From: Eremophila alpestris peregrina
Lineage: Eukaryota; Chordata; Aves; Passeriformes; Alaudidae
Length of the DNA: 64,000 nt
Assembly: GCA_009792885.1 (NCBI GenBank)
Contig: WMCF01000007.1
Span: 10,664,278-10,728,277 of the forward strand
Direction: 5' to 3'
Made by a program: the position numbers and the translations under genes. The notes below the pieces were generated by a model. It ran no database searches. It worked only from the letters and a program-made list of their open reading frames with translations, and was not told where the DNA came from. Every line of letters begins with the position of its first letter. Within the stretch, counting starts at the first letter, position 1. Of the stretch, positions 34,620-48,689 are shown one piece after another.

Positions 34620-36480
34620 CAATGGCCAGAGCAGTCCAAGTGCCTTATATGCCATGTAGGGGTGGCGGCAGCTTGCCCTGCCCTGCCCCGCAGGCTTCCT
34701 GGGAGCCAGGCTGCCTGTGCGGGGGAAGCCCGGCGGTTCGCGTAGGTAGAACAACGCGAGTAATTCCTGACAAAAAGGCGGTATCTCAGCATTTGTGCAG
34801 CTGGCCGAGACACAAATATTTGCCCTTATGCGCTTGGGGGAAGGGGCGGACTTTCCGACCGCTTCCTATGGGCGAAAGGAGCGCCCTGACGGCACGGGCA
34901 CTGCGCGGCGGGACCTCTGCGGGGCCTCATCGCCTCAGCAGCCAGGACACCTCCTTGATGTTTCCCAGCCACGCTGCTGCGTGCCCAGAAAGCCATTTGA
35001 TTCCCGACTACCGTGATGATACCGCCCTTCTTAACGGCAGCGACCGGTCCTGCTCTCTCCGGGGGCGCGGAGGTTTCCAGGGGCCGCCCTCCCCGCCGGG
35101 CTGCCCGGTGCGGGGCTGTGCGGAGCCGCCGGGGCGCTGCTCGGACGGGAGCCGGGCGGCTCGAGGGGAGCGGCGCCTGGAGTGCTCCGGGGGCGGGACC
35201 GACCGCCGCCGCGGCCTATCACAGCCACGGGAAGCGGGCGGGCACGGCCAATCGGGGATTCGGCTCGCCCCTCGCCGTCTGGCGATTGGCCGCAGTGCGG
35301 AGGGGCGGTGCCCCGGGGGCGGGCCGGGCGCTCGGGAGCCAACGGCGAGGGGGCGCGGGGGCGGGGCCGTGTGAGTGCTGCGCGCCTGCCCCAGTGAGCG
35401 CCGGGGCGGGGCGGGGCGGTGCGTGCCAAAGGGGCGGCGCGGGGGGGGGGCGGGAGCGCCGCGCCGGGACGTCGAGGTGCCGGAGGGGAGAGGCGGCGTC
35501 GGGATAAAGCTGGCGGGGGATGCCGGTAGCGCGCGTCGCTCACCGGCTCCCACCAGAGTCGCTCTGAAGTGTGAGGGGGGGATCGCAGCCGCGCTGAGGA
35601 AGGCGGCGGCGCCCGGGGCTGCGGCAGCTTCCACCGGCGGGAGAGGTGAGGCGGCGGCGGAGCCGGGATCCGGTCGTGGCTGATCGGAGGGAGCAGGGGG
35701 CGCCTTGCCCCGACGGGAACGGAGCCCGCGGGTTGTGCTGTGCGGCCCCTGGCGCTGGCCCGGCCCCGGCCCTCTCCGCTTTGTTTACGGCGGGGAGAGG
35801 AGGGGAGGGACGGGCGGCTGGGCAGCGTGTGGCCGGGCGGCCCTGCCCGCCGTCGCCGCCGGGGCATGAGTAGGGCGGAGACGGAGCAGGGGTCGGCGGT
35901 GCTGCGTGCGCTCGGCGCCGCCCGGGCGCCCCACACCTGGGCTCTGGAGCTCCTGCCCCGGCGAGACGGAGCCTCCTCCGATCCCCTCCGCGGCCCGCGC
36001 GCCGTCTCCTTCCGCCCCTTCCTCCCCGGCCGCGGCCCCACCCGTGCGTGCCCAGCCTTCTCAGCCGGCGGCCCCCGGAGCCCTCGGGGTGGGAGCGCTG
36101 CTCGCACAGCCCCGCTGGCCGAGCGTAAAGCGGCGGCCGCCGCCGGGCTCGTCCCGCCCCACGCCCGCACCCGTCCGGCCGGCTCCGGCTGCCCACCGGG
36201 ACAGCGGGGCCGCGCAGCCGCCGGGCAGCCACCGCCGCAGGGGATGGCGGGGCTGGGAGTGGGCCAGGCCGGCCGGGAATGGCGGGACGGAGCGGGGAGG
36301 GTGGCACGGAGCCGGGCTTTGTTCCCGGCCCCGCCCCGCCCGGGGGTGTCCGGGGGCTCCGGCGGAGAAACGCGCGTCCCGGCTCCTGGTGGGGAGGGCG
36401 GTGCGGCCGAGCAGCGACGCCCCCGGCCGCCCGTGCCGCCCTCCGCGCAGCTGGCCCGCTCCCCCGCCTGCGGGTGAAAC
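34620..36480 (+). promoter_or_regulatory. FRYL: Large CpG island, probable FRYL promoter
   Basis: About 1.9 kb of very GC- and CpG-rich DNA. The core, 35180-35420, has a CCAAT box (35248-35252), an inverted one (ATTGG, 35285-35289) and several GC boxes (GGGGGCGGG near 35189 and 35315, GGGGCGGGGC near 35357, a GGGGC/GGGGC tandem at 35403-35419). No TATA box was seen. The order CCAAT, GC boxes, then a donor at 35646 supports plus-strand transcription. FRYL is assigned because it is the gene divergent from OCIAD1 in other vertebrates. Long reading frames on both strands are CpG artefacts. Confidence 0.8.
35420..35645 (+). other. FRYL: Probable FRYL noncoding first exon
   Basis: The sequence downstream of the clustered CCAAT and GC boxes ends in a good donor, GAGAG|GTGAGG, at 35645/35646. 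The 5' boundary is a guess from the promoter elements. No ATG frame of note was recognised, so it is taken as 5' UTR. Other donors in the island cannot be excluded. Confidence 0.5.
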
Positions 36481-39400
36481 TTGGAGACTTGAGCGGCAAA
36501 CTAGGAGACGTGTGTGCGCCCTTCGCTGAGTGTGCAGCGCCTCGCTGATGGAGTCGCTCTGAGGTGCTTTTAGGACCAAGTTTGGCTTCCACAGTTTTTG
36601 CAGCCTCAGATAGGCGTGCTTGTGTGGCTGTAAGTACTGTAAGGGCTTAATTAGTTCTCCCATCTCCACTTTCATGTGTATGTTTCTAGTATTTTGGTAA
36701 TGTGATAATTTTTGTTGCTCAGTGGGCAGTTCAGTTTGTGGCTTGACCAGAAATCGCTGTCTGACAATTGGGATAGCTCCAGCTAAAACATCCTAAGGAA
36801 TCAGACAGAAAACATTAAAAAGCCTTGAAAACCCAACAAATCCCAAATATTTTGATGGTCACTCGTACTGAGGGAGTTGAAAAAGCAAATTGCTAATAAC
36901 GTCTTGAAGAACGGTAAGGCAATCTAGAGCCGAGGCAGCAAGAGTGTAACCTGGACTTCCTTCCTCAAATGGACATTAGGGAAGAAATATAATAAACCAG
37001 AAAACAAGTTCTTTACTCCTTTGTGCACTGCATATCTCCCTGCTGTGGACTTCATGGAATATATAGAGTACTTGGAGAAAGAAGGTGATTTGCTGGTTGA
37101 GGGTTGAGCAAAGAGTGAGATTAACTGTAGTTTCTTAAGAAGTATTTCCTCACCGTGCCATTTCCTCAGTAGGCTGTTTCAGTCGCTTTGCTTCTGTGTT
37201 ACTGTCGTGCTGAGGATATGCACCAAATACTTCAGAATCTTTGTGGAAGATCGTTGACCAAGTGCTGTAAAACCACACTGATTCTTATCTTGTGATGCTG
37301 TCTCAGGAAGGAAACAAACCCCTCCGTAAAAATTGTGTTGCAGGTTTAGTAAGTCACGTATTTAAAGATGAGAACATTTTCAGTGTCAAAGGCTTCCTTT
37401 ATCTGTGGTTTGTAGAGGTCTTTAGTGGTGGTTGTTGTCAGTAGACAACTACTTCCATGGGCAAATTGCTGTTGTGAATGACTCCTTATTTATATTCCAA
37501 AACTGATTTGGTTAAAGTCTGTGCTGACTTCTCTGGAAATGGTTTCCTTGGAGCAGAGTAGTGGTATGTTGCTTTGGGATGATGTAGCACGTTGTTGCTG
37601 AGCTTCATTTCAAAAGACAAGTTGTTTAATTCTTCTGTGAGGTTAGTTAAGGTAAAGTTGGAAAATTCAACTAATTCTGTTTCTGTTTGACTGGCCTGAG
37701 TGAACCAAAGCATGATGATAGCTGGTTTTCGTGTAATAGCATAATACTTTTAAGAAAGGAAGTTGTAGGTTGTAGAGGCTAAGGTGAAAAGTAGAACTGT
37801 TTATTTTTCATGTAACTGTATTAATGCTTTGCAGAGTCATCCTGCTAGGCTTCAACAGCTCAAGAGCGGTCCTCATATGTTTATTTCACTAGGAACGCTT
37901 GTCTTTCTAATTTGGGGTGATAAAATTAATTGGTATGCTGAAAGTTTTTGCTAATACGGTTGAGATCATGCTGTCTGTATTTACTTTTTCTAAGAACTTA
38001 AGAAGATTATAATTCCCTTCAGTGGCTGTGCATCAAGGAAAACAATTTGGAAAACAACTCAGGCAGGAGTTGCCTATTTTATATCTAGCTTTGTTTTTCA
38101 GGGGATTTTTGTCATCATCATCTTGCCAGGCAAAGACTACTTCATAATTGTGTAGAGGACCAAAGGACAAGTTTAATTTTTTTGTCTGAGTTCCTTAAGA
38201 GACGTGAAGGCAAACTTTTCGCTTCATTGGACTTGCATAATACAGAGCATGGGTGTTTATAATGTGCTCCTTCTAGCTTAGAGTTTTTAGCAGTTTTTGC
38301 CTACATTTAAGCTTTAGTTTAAAGGAAATTAGAGGTGTTGTGTCGATGATGTCAGAGGAAGGAGCTATATGCACATGTGGGTTATGTGGGTACTGTGAGA
38401 AAAATGAGGATAATATTTCAGGGTTTGTGACCCTGTACCTGCAGTTACTGGCCTGCCTTCCCAGGAGAAAATGCCATGTAGCTTATCCAGCAGTGGGAGG
38501 GCAGCTGGCTTAGCACACGGCCTGGCTGTGCTTTGCTGCTTTGTGCAGCCTCTGCGTGCTCGCACCCAAACAACTCTGAACCTTTACAACTTCTGTATCC
38601 GTAATCATCCTCCCAGGAATCACAGTGGGCTGGGGAAGTGTTGCAATGTTAGGAGGTTTTAGAATTCAGCGTTATTCTTGTCTGGTCTTGCTCTAAATCC
38701 TGATGAACCCCAGTAATAGATGTAACCAGACTGACTCAGCTAGGGTTGCTTCTGCCTTTCTATATTGACTAAAAGAGCAGTTCTTTCTGGTATTTAGCTT
38801 GCTTATCCTCAGTGCTCTGCAGTTAATTGTCTGAGTATCTGTGTACTTCCATATACCTCTGTTTCTTCTAAGGCTTGCGTTGTCCTTCCTTTCCTTCCTT
38901 CCCCTCCCCCAAATCTATTATAATCCTAATTCCCTCTGACATGAACACCTCCCAGGAAGGATGACAGAATGCAGTCTCAAACAGCAAGTGTCCAATACCA
39001 TCACTGGAAGATATCAAAAAGGAAAAAAATCCCCTTGAGCTAGTTGAACAACAGTGTTTGCTCTGGACATGGCTTCAGTTTTGAGGGATTTTTGTATTTA
39101 TCCCTAGTTTTTTTCTAGTGATTTATGTTTGCATACAAAAATAGAAGAGGAACAAGAATTGAAAACAAAGCCAAACCAAACTTCTGAAGTTGAGTTTGAG
39201 ATTCTCTGAAATGTCTGTATATTTGATCTGGTACAAGGACTTAATTGGTTTGTTCTTTACATGGGTATTCTTGCCCTTGTCACCAGAAGCAACATTAATT
39301 GGTTTTTTTTGGTTAGTGACAATAGTCAGAGCTGAGCTGCATGGAGTTTGCACAGACCTTGCTACAGGAGGACCTTTCTTCCATCATTCCAGCTGCTGCT

Positions 39401-42400
39401 TTGGCAGCTGGTCCCTACAGGTGTAAGAGAACTTCACTTTTCAGGAGCTAGAGTTGGCCTACAGACAGGAGTGTCTAGCAGTAGGCTTGGGACAATTGGC
39501 ATGCCACTTGAGTAGTGGAGGTGGTCACTTTGGAGTTAGTGTGGTGACCTATTTTCTTCTTTCTCCCTGTATTCTAGAAAATGGGAGAAGACTCCTGGCT
39601 TGGACCTTTTTCTCCCTTCTTTTCTTAGATTTTTTTTAAGTGAAGTTACATGAGATGGTAATGATAAAATAAACTTTGTGTGTTTTGTCAGCTAGTGATT
39701 GGAAGGCTGCTTCAAAACTAAATAACTGATGCTTGGGGAGTATTTGCAATTGTATGTTAAAACATTTTGTCAGTGGCAGTTGCCAACATTATTTTTCATC
39801 TTAGGTAACAATTTTTTCTTTTTCATATTTGTTTCCCCTTATCTTGAGTGTGTTTCTAGAGAGTAATAGTATAATTTTGCTAAACCAGATAAACCAGACT
39901 CTCTCTTGCTTGGGTGAGATTTCTTATTCAACTTATCATACTAAAATGCTATAATTGCCTTCTTCATATATTAATTAGTCTTTTTAGCATGCATTGGCCA
40001 GGCTTGTATAAAGTATTCCAGGGAAGGTTCCAGTGGGAATTCATAAAGGTTTTTTAATACTCCAGTGGGTATATCTTGCTGGTAAACTTTAAGGATCCTC
40101 TTTTCCTTCCATAGTCCTCTCAAGGTTTCTCTTTGTCTTCATCAACTGCAACTTATAACAAAAAATATTACTTCTAAAGTATGTTATGTTAAGGGGGAAG
40201 AGAAGCTGTAGGTTAAATGCAGCTTTAGTACGAATCACTTTTGCCAACAGTCCATGTGCCTACTATAGTTAGGGTCCCAGTGGGCATGGTGTTAGCCATA
40301 CCTGTGCAGAGAGTCTTCAAGGAGCTCAACTATACCCCAGCAGTGTGCAAGTAAGCAAAGGAGAAGAGCACATAATAAAACAGTATGTGCTAAAAAGATC
40401 CTTGTAAGGTTATGGGTAAGACCTGCCTAGCAATATGCAATCCCATTTGCTTAGCCTTTCACAGACTTCCTGCTGTTGAACTTTCACTGCTGGTTTTTTT
40501 GTAGTAGTCTCAAAGACAAAAATTGTGTAGGTTTTGCCAGCCCTGTGCAGTTAAGTTTGTTTGTTTGGAGTAACTGAATATAATGTTGGATATGTTTATA
40601 AAATAAGAGCTGGAGAGGGCATAAAAACTACAAATAGAGATAGTTTTGTTGTACTTGATCTAGAAGATAAGGCTCTAGTAATTCAGTGTGGGAGACTGTT
40701 AAAAGAGGTTAGTTAATTTTTTAAAAGTGAAGGAATATCTGTACCATAAGGCTTGGGAATGTTCTGATAGAATGAGACCTCAGGAATTTGCATTTGATAT
40801 TGCAAAGAGCGACTTTATTTCTCCACTGGTGTTGTCCAGTTTTGCAAAATACAGAAGCATCTTCTCTTGTAAATGCCATGTCCTAAAGAGGACTTGGAAC
40901 TAACACAGACCTGGACAAAGGCTGATTCTCTTTAGAGGTGTTAATATGGAAATGTTCCTAGTAATTTTTATGTGTCATTCATGAAAATAGTTCTTATCAA
41001 AACCACTTCTGCTCTTGTGCTAAATTGGAGCTGCTGGGGTTGTGCCCATGGCAGTTGGACATTTTGACATTGACAAAATTTTCATGATTTTTAGTTAAAC
41101 TAATCTGCCAGTAACACTGATTATGTTAAAAAATGCTGCAAGCAGAAATACTGAGATTTCTACCTCTGTAGACATCATCTAAAGCCAGTGTCATCCAAAA
41201 GCTGAAGAATTAGTGTCCTCTGCACTGTGGCTGCTGACTGGCCTGTTTATTCCTGGGATAGGGTGATGGGTAGTCACTGCTCCCATGATGGCTCTTGGTG
41301 TGACTGGGGGGGCTCCTGGGTACCCCACATCAGCTCATAAAGAGAAGGGAGTTGCAAATGAGTGCTCTTAGTCTTTGCAGGAGTAGCAGTATGTGTCTCC
41401 CTCACATCTTCACTTGGATATGGCAAACCTGGTACTCTGTGTCTTGACACAGAAATCATGACAATCTTGCCCCTTTCCGTCTGTTTCTTCAGTTTAGGCC
41501 TTACTACTGCCACCCTGTTTGAAATCACTTCAGTGGTAGATGTTGCATATAAAATTGGGGTCAGAGATGTCTTTTCAGATGGAGTTGATACATGTGTTTG
41601 TGTGTATATTTATATGTATTTACATTCACCTACCTGCAGATTTGATAGCTGAATAGTTGGGGAGGCTGAGAGTGGTAGATAGCAAGTGTGGGAACAGAAA
41701 GCTGGGTAAACAGAAGTACAAAATAAACAGAACAAGCTTTTGGTGTAGGAAACTGAGTGTTTTTACCTCCACATTTCTTTACACTTTTGTATAGTTGTGG
41801 GCCTTTGCTGTATTAGGGGAAAAATGAACATTATTTAAAAGCATTTATGAGCATGTCTCCTCCTGGTAAGTCATGATCAGGCCTGTAATTCAGTATCTGT
41901 AAACAAACCATCAGTTAGGCACAGACTGTACTTGTATTTTTGTGGTGCTGAGGTAAATTGTGTGCAATTGATTTGATCCAGTTTGAAGCCCAACCTTGTA
42001 TCTCCTGGGAGGGTATCTAAAGAAGGCATTGCATAGTGTATTCCATGTTATGCCATAGTGCAAGTTGTTGTTCTTTTGTCTTGCCTTTTTAAATTAAGAA
42101 TAAATAGTTCTGTTTTCAAGAGTGTCCTAGTCTCCATAATTTGAAAGTAGCTTTTATTGCATGTTCCCATCAAACTATATCCAGTATGTAAAATTCTTCC
42201 ATATAACTTATGTAGTTTAAAGGCATGAAATCTTTGTGACTCTAGCTCAGTGATACAGATGTTCCAAGTTTAAGAACTGACATATGTTAGGGACACAAGG
42301 CATTCTGAATTTTGCAGGTGGCTGTTTGAGAACTGCCATGTGATTATTATGGGAAGACTAGAATGCAGAGGAGAGAGAGAAATCATTAGGGCTTTCATAA

Positions 42401-45400
42401 GGTTTTGTGCCTAGAAACAAGAAGAGTAATTCAGCTACTTAAATGTTTACGTTATTGTTAGCTGGAGAATGCAGACTGGCCTCATTTGAGCTTTTTTTGA
42501 AGTGAAAAAGCAAGTTCATACCTCACCCTGTGTAAATACAGACTATGAACTCTTCAGTTTAAGAAAAAAGAATGGGTTGAGATGTTCTGCAGGGACAACA
42601 GAGTCCCCATTCTGTTCATTTTAGTTCAAAAGCAGGTAGCGCTACTGCTTTTTGTGCAGTATTTGTAATCTATTTCCAGAGGCCAGAGATAGTTGCACTT
42701 GCTTGAGATATATAAATTGAAATGTTTTTCTGCAGCTGCTTGAGTAGCTAAGAAATCTGGTAACTGATGTTATATTTGCTATATTATACGTTATTGATGT
42801 TCTACTTCATTGTTGCCTGGTCAGCATAATGGAAGAACTGCTAGTGTTTGTATATATGTATGAGTTTAACCTCTGTTGAAGATGTTTTGAGGGAAGGAAG
42901 TGGGGAAAGCAGCTTACTGCTTTGTTCCAAGAGAGTAAAGTGGTGAGGTTTTTGTTGTGTGGGTGGGCAGTGGGGAGGTGTTATTTATTTATTTAATTCA
43001 TCTAGACTTTGGTACTGAATGTGCATAAAGTTCATGTTGGTTCCTCCTAACGTTATATCATAACTAAGTAAAATTGCCACACTTTTCTTTGTATAGATAC
43101 AGTAACAGAACTGGTCAGTGTTCTATAGCTTTTGGCACTTTTAAAAAAAGAGAATGTATTTTGAGCCTTAGCAGTCTGTTAAGGGAAGAAATGTTCTACA
43201 CAAGATGTTGACTTTTCTAGATTGCTAGTCCAAATTAATGGTTGATGTAATAGAAGATAGTTAAGGTCACTTTTTGGGGGGCTCAAAATACTTGGTTCTG
43301 CACTGCAGCTGAGGAAACACTACTCTGAATCAACAATCAGAAAATAGCAAGGGTAAAGGAGCAATCAGAGGGCATTAGCACCTTGGAAAGGTATAACTGC
43401 TTCACTGGTTTCTGAAGGCAGTGGGTTCCTTATCTTGTGGCATGAATAAAGGTAGTTTTTCTAAAGAGAAAATTCTGAGAAACTGAAAAGGTCTTAGGCC
43501 TAGATGGAAATGTCCATTTTGCTGTGGTAAAAACATGGTCTGAGTTTTGGCATACTCCTAATTCTTTGAAATGAGACTCCAAAAGATAAAAAGTTATGGT
43601 AAAAATTTGAAGAAGAGGCAGAGTTTGTGGCCCTGGCCCAGTGGATATGATTTGGGATTCACTTACTTAGTCCCTTTTCCTGCTAACTAAGGGAAAGAGA
43701 ATTCAAATAACCCATTTTTAAGTTTGAGTTATCGTAGTCAAATTATTACACGTTTAGTACCAAGCCCTCAAATTTATCTTGCAAATCCTTCTTCAATACA
43801 AGTGGGAGTATTTGCAATTGAACTTTATCAGTTTGTTAATGGAGAGCTATTTGTAATTCTTGGAAGAAGAAAGTGTTGAACCAGTAAAACACTCGTAGTT
43901 CTCAGGTGCAGGTGGTTGGCTGTATTCCAGAGTTTTGTTATGACCAAGATATGCAGTTTTTAATTCTTGTCCCATGAATCCTTTTAGGTGATCTTGATAT
44001 GCCTTGTGAGTGTTATCTCATTTCCATGTCAGTTATGTAAAAGCTGAACCTATATTAATTTCATGCCAATGATCTATGCATCTTCCAGTTGCAATATTTG
44101 CATTTAATGAAGTTTTCCCTGGCCAAGGCCCCTAAGGCTTACTTTTTGCATTAGTGACCCTGTGTCTCTCCTGTTTACGACTTCTGTGGTTCCTCACAGT
44201 TAATTGATCAGCAGCCACCCAGCATTGATGGTTGTGTGGATTGTAGAGTGGGAAGAAACTGTTGTTCAGTAAGGAGATGGTTGGTGAAATTGGGAGAATA
44301 TTGGATGGCTACTGTGTTCTTGACAGCATTTAGTAACACTCAGTCCATCATGTACCGTTTTTAGTTTGTGGTGTTGATTATTGTTATACACTATTAACAT
44401 ACTTTTACAGGAAGCAAAAAACCCCCAAGTTGTTACTAAAAATCTTCTGTTGATACGCAGTGTTAAAGCTTCAGTGAGGAAATTGAGTAGATTTGGGTAT
44501 AAGGAGCCTGGGAAACTTCATTCCCCTGTTTTATTCTTACAACATCTAATTTTATGGGGTAATTAGCTTAAAAGTGGCTTCTGTAATATTCAGGTGCTCT
44601 CAAGCTCTTCTATTTCTGATGTCAGTCACCAGTGTCACTTACTTGGGAGGACAGCAAGCCATAAGCTCAGTGTAGTCTGGTAGTGCATGCTGTTGCTGAG
44701 GAAAAGGTTGGGAGAACAAGGGGACTGGTCAGCCACTGGAAATCTTTCAGCCTTCTGGTACCATTTCCCAGAGCTGTAATGGAAAAAATGCATAATTGGT
44801 CTGTAACAGGGAAGTCTTGTATATACTCAATATGTTGTATAATAAATCTAGTTTATAGTTAATAATGTTTTCTTCCTTCTACCTTCTATAGGACTGGTGG
44901 TGTAGGTTGGAATGAGGACCAGTGCTCACAAGGGGTGGTGTGTTACCTTAGGAGGGCTTGTGACACCAGGTTACTTAGCTCTAGAAAATGCTGAAGTTAT
45001 GGGTCAGCCACAGGTTTGGGTGGCCATAGTGCCATTGTGTAAATGTTTGCCCCCAAACTTCAAGCTTCTTGTTGTAGCTTTTTAGATGATGTTATAAAAA
45101 CTGATACAATTCATCTCTGCCTTTATTCTACCTGTGTAAAAGTGAACAATGTATTGAAGCCTGGTTAGGGTTTGTAGCATGGAAACACCATTTCTAGCAG
45201 ATGGCTAAAACTATTAATATTTCTTTCTTTCTTTTGAAATATTATCTTATTTAATCTTCAGGGCCAGTAATTATAAAGAAGGCTCTAATTTAGTGTGTTG
45301 TATGTATCTTTAAATGAAGATGCTGATACTTGGATTTTCAGTATTAGTCCCAATCCCTGACGTTTTTGCAAAGGACCAGGTGTACCACCTCTCCTATGCT

Positions 45401-48112
45401 TAGCAATGTATGCTGAATTGGAGCACCTTAATTGCTGCTCAAAAGCTAATGCTGAGTTCTGTCTTGCATAGTAGCCAACATTATAGCAGTAACTCTGAAT
45501 ATAATGCAACAGCTTGAAAATAATGCTCTGTGAACACTCCCACCCCCAAAAAAGAAATAAAGTTTATGTAATCAGAAGTTACATGTGCTGTTACTCGGTC
45601 AGGTTTGAAGTTGGCTGGATTTTCAGTTGTGTTTTCCGATTCAGGTTGCTAGAGGAGTTCTGAATACTTTTAGATATGAAAACTTAGAGGTAGCATCAGT
45701 TTTCTTTATAATATTTTTTGAACCTTATGATAGCAAACCTCTTGTATTTTCAGCTTTACTGTGTTTCTTTTTTTCATGTTCTGCTTCTTAACTTTTCATA
45801 AATCTTCCGTAGGGGTGAACCCCAAACACTGAAACTTCACCTGTGTGATACCTTTGACTTCAGGTCTGATAAAGTATAGTTACATTTTAACTTGTCAGCT
45901 GCTGCTAGGAAATGGAGCCCAATGAACCAGCAATGTGCTGTAGCTACTGTAAGCTTCACTGGCATCTGTTGGAGACTTTTGACCTTTTTGCTACCTTTAC
46001 TGATACTTTATTTTTCCTGTACTCGAGGTTAGTCTGATCAGATCAGTTCTGTAGAATACCCTGGGTTGTATTCAAATCCAGCTGTAGTTGTTCTTGAAGT
46101 TCTGGAGCGCAGCTACAATATAAAGTTCATTATTGTTTAGTGTGTACAAAAAAAGCTTGGGTACATTTTAGGGGTTTTGGTGGGCTGCCCACCCTGTGGC
46201 CTCTTTCCAGACAGTCTCCTAGCTGAACTGACAGTACCTTCCTAAAGCTTGGACACTTAAGTCAGGTTTCAGCTTAACTTTATTTCCTTCCTTAAGCAGC
46301 TGGGCTACTGGGCGGTGCTGTGGTGGGGGTGGGAGATGGAATCTGGTGTGGTGAAGAAGATGTGTTTGTTCTGAAGGCAGCAAGCAGGGAAGCCTCTAAA
46401 CAGCATGGATTATGTACCTGTGAATGTATGTGTTTCTTGAGATAGTGAGCTAAAATGTCAGCATAAGCCAGGGTGGATTTGTGTCTGGGTATTCTGTCAG
46501 TTTTATGGAGGGTAATAAGGGTTTGATTGTGTAAAGTGCTGTTCCCAGCGATTGTCTTTGGGGAGGAGTTAAAGGACAGCTGACCCACTCTCTTTCAAGT
46601 GGGGGTGAATGTAAGGTTTAGCATGAACTGATTTAAACTGTCGCTTACCTTTAATAATACAAAAGGAGCAAAAAGAAGAGAAAAAAGGGAATACAGTTTA
46701 TTGATGTAGGTAGGATGAAAGGTGATACATTTCTGCCGTGCAGAGAACAAGGTTAACTTAGCCGAATTGTCTGAAGAGGTGAAAGTGATGTGTATTTGGT
46801 GCACTGCACTGTCAAATGCACAGACTGTGGAAAAGAGTTGACATTTTTATTAAAGAGTTGCAACATTTAACAGGTAAAATTCACCGTCAGGATTTTGTCT
46901 GTCTTTAAATACTTCCTGTCTGTCTTAAAAACACTTGAATTGCTTTTCCAAGAAATTATGTAATACATTCCCAATTTATGTATAAACATCAGGTTGCCTC
47001 CTATTTGCAAAAGTTTATCTAATTTTCTTGCTTGTCTCACAGTCCCACTTTTAAGCTCTCTTTTACATCTTAAAATCTTCAGGATGTGGCTTTTTACTTT
47101 TAGATTGCACTTATGTGGGTCTCTCTTTTGTATTTTTGGAAACACTAATTAAGAAGTGGAACAAGTTGAACATAAAAGAATTGATGATGATAGAATAGCT
47201 CACACATCCTTAAAGGAAACTCTACATTTGTGCTGCATCAGAGCACTGAAAATCATGTTGGATGTACAGGGTTTCTTACAAATTTTACTTGGAAAATTTT
47301 CAAGCTATGAAATTTAAAAATTCCTGGAATTTTTCAAGCTATGAATTTCAAAAAGAAGAAAAAAAATTCCCCATATAAACTAGATATTCCGGAGTGGTGT
47401 ACTGCTCCTGCATGATGAGACTTGAGTTGTTAAAAGCAGTTGAAAGTGCTTGATCTGCCTTCAGGGTGAAATTAAAAATACCGAAGTGCTTTCTTTAACT
47501 GTAGTTTGGCACTGTAGAAGAACAAAAAGAAACTGCTGCTTAGGCAAGTTGTGGCAAGTATGCCAGCTGCATACAAACTTCTATTGTGAAGGAATCTCCA
47601 GAAGTTCTCAAGGCTTTGTTAGGAAGACCCAGCTGAAGTATTGTTTTGTTTCTTTTTCTGACCACATCCTCCTGCTAACTGAGCAGATAAAAAAGAAAGA
47701 AAAAAACACCAAACTCCAAAATCAGAAAAGAAATGATTAAAAGTACTAATATGAAAAAATTTATTCAGAATTACTTGCATTTTAGAGTGGTTATATATGA
47801 TTAATAAAATATGTTTGTAACTAAAGTGCAGTTAAAACCCTTCATAAGGAATGGATGCATGCAGAATATGCTGAGCGTGGGAAACCAGATGTTATTTTGG
47901 TGTCCGTTTTAATTTTTCTCTTTCATGGGGAAAAAAATCATTAAGAATAATTAGCTTCTGAGCAGAACAGCAATTTTGAAGACAAATGTAACAAATAGAT
48001 TTTTATAGTTTTTAACTTTTCAATGATAAATTCAGAATTCTAAAGCATTGGGAAATTGTTGACATCACTGTAAAGTGTCTAAGGTTTAATTTTTTTCTCG
48101 TTTCTTTTTCAG
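35646..48112 (+). other. FRYL: FRYL intron 1
   Basis: A 12.5-kb intron. The first 0.8 kb continues the CpG island; the rest is AT-rich and free of recognised repeats or exons. An open frame after a TTTTACAG at 44381-44566 was considered and not accepted. It ends in a very strong acceptor, TTTCTTTTTCAG, at 48111-48112. Confidence 0.6.
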
Positions 48113-48312
48113 AGATCTGTACTTCATTTGTCTGTACTGTGTTTGGAGATCTTTCTCCGGTTTTTGGCTACATACCAGCCGACTCAAAGCTGTTTACATC
48201 TTTGTCTGCTCTTACATCTCGAAGCACAACGTTGGACTCGGGGGAGAATGTCTTGATGGATCCATCCGAAGTGTGATAGCTCTCGTCAGTGGTTAACAAT
48301 GGCTCCTAAGTG
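48113..48312 (+). other. FRYL: FRYL 5' exon with possible start codon at its 3' end
   Basis: A 200-base exon lies between a strong acceptor (TTTCTTTTTCAG) and a strong donor (AAGTG|GTAAGG). An ATG at 48299-48301 in fair context (AACAATGG) opens MAPK plus two bases of the next codon (phase 2) into the donor. Two short upstream ORFs precede it: 48248-48256 (two codons plus stop) and 48256-48276 (six codons plus stop). In human FRYL the protein starts in a later exon, so this could be wholly 5' UTR or could add a short N-terminal extension. The FRYL assignment rests on position and strand; no core FRYL residues are in the window. Confidence 0.65.
48256..48276 (+). promoter_or_regulatory. FRYL: Upstream ORF in the FRYL 5' exon
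   Basis: Six codons (M-D-P-S-E-V) then TGA, ending 22 bases before the ATG at 48299. With the two-codon uORF at 48248-48256 it could lower initiation at the main start. Its use is inferred. Confidence 0.4.
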
Positions 48313-48689
48313 GTAAGGCATTTCTCACGGCAATGTTAAAAGTAGATTTTCATGTACCTTTTTCTGTTTTGTTTGTCTGTATTGTACTGTTAACACACCT
48401 TGAGCTGCTACTTCAGCTGTCAGTTGTATGACTAGAAGACCGTCTGTCCTGTGTTACATCCAATAAGAACATTTGTTTTAATACAGCGTAGTGAGTGATC
48501 CTGGCCCAAAGTGAACGTCTAAGGAAGAGGTCAAGAACACGGCAAACGGCCTCCCAGTCTTGTGTATCTTGAGCACTTCTGAAGCCAGATATGGTTTCTG
48601 TGCATTTAGTAATTCTCGAATTGTACATTTAGCATTTCTTTGTGTAATTTCTGTATGTGGAACAGTTCTCTCAGGTTTTCTTTCCCGAG

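Noticed and set aside
35031..36592. Long open frames on both strands (up to 379 codons) in the CpG island
   Set aside because: Low stop-codon frequency in GC-rich DNA explains them; the products are Arg/Pro/Gly/Ala-rich without domains, and several overlap each other.
44381..44566. Frame following an acceptor-like TTTTACAG in FRYL intron 1
   Set aside because: It runs to a stop without a convincing donor and the residues match nothing known.
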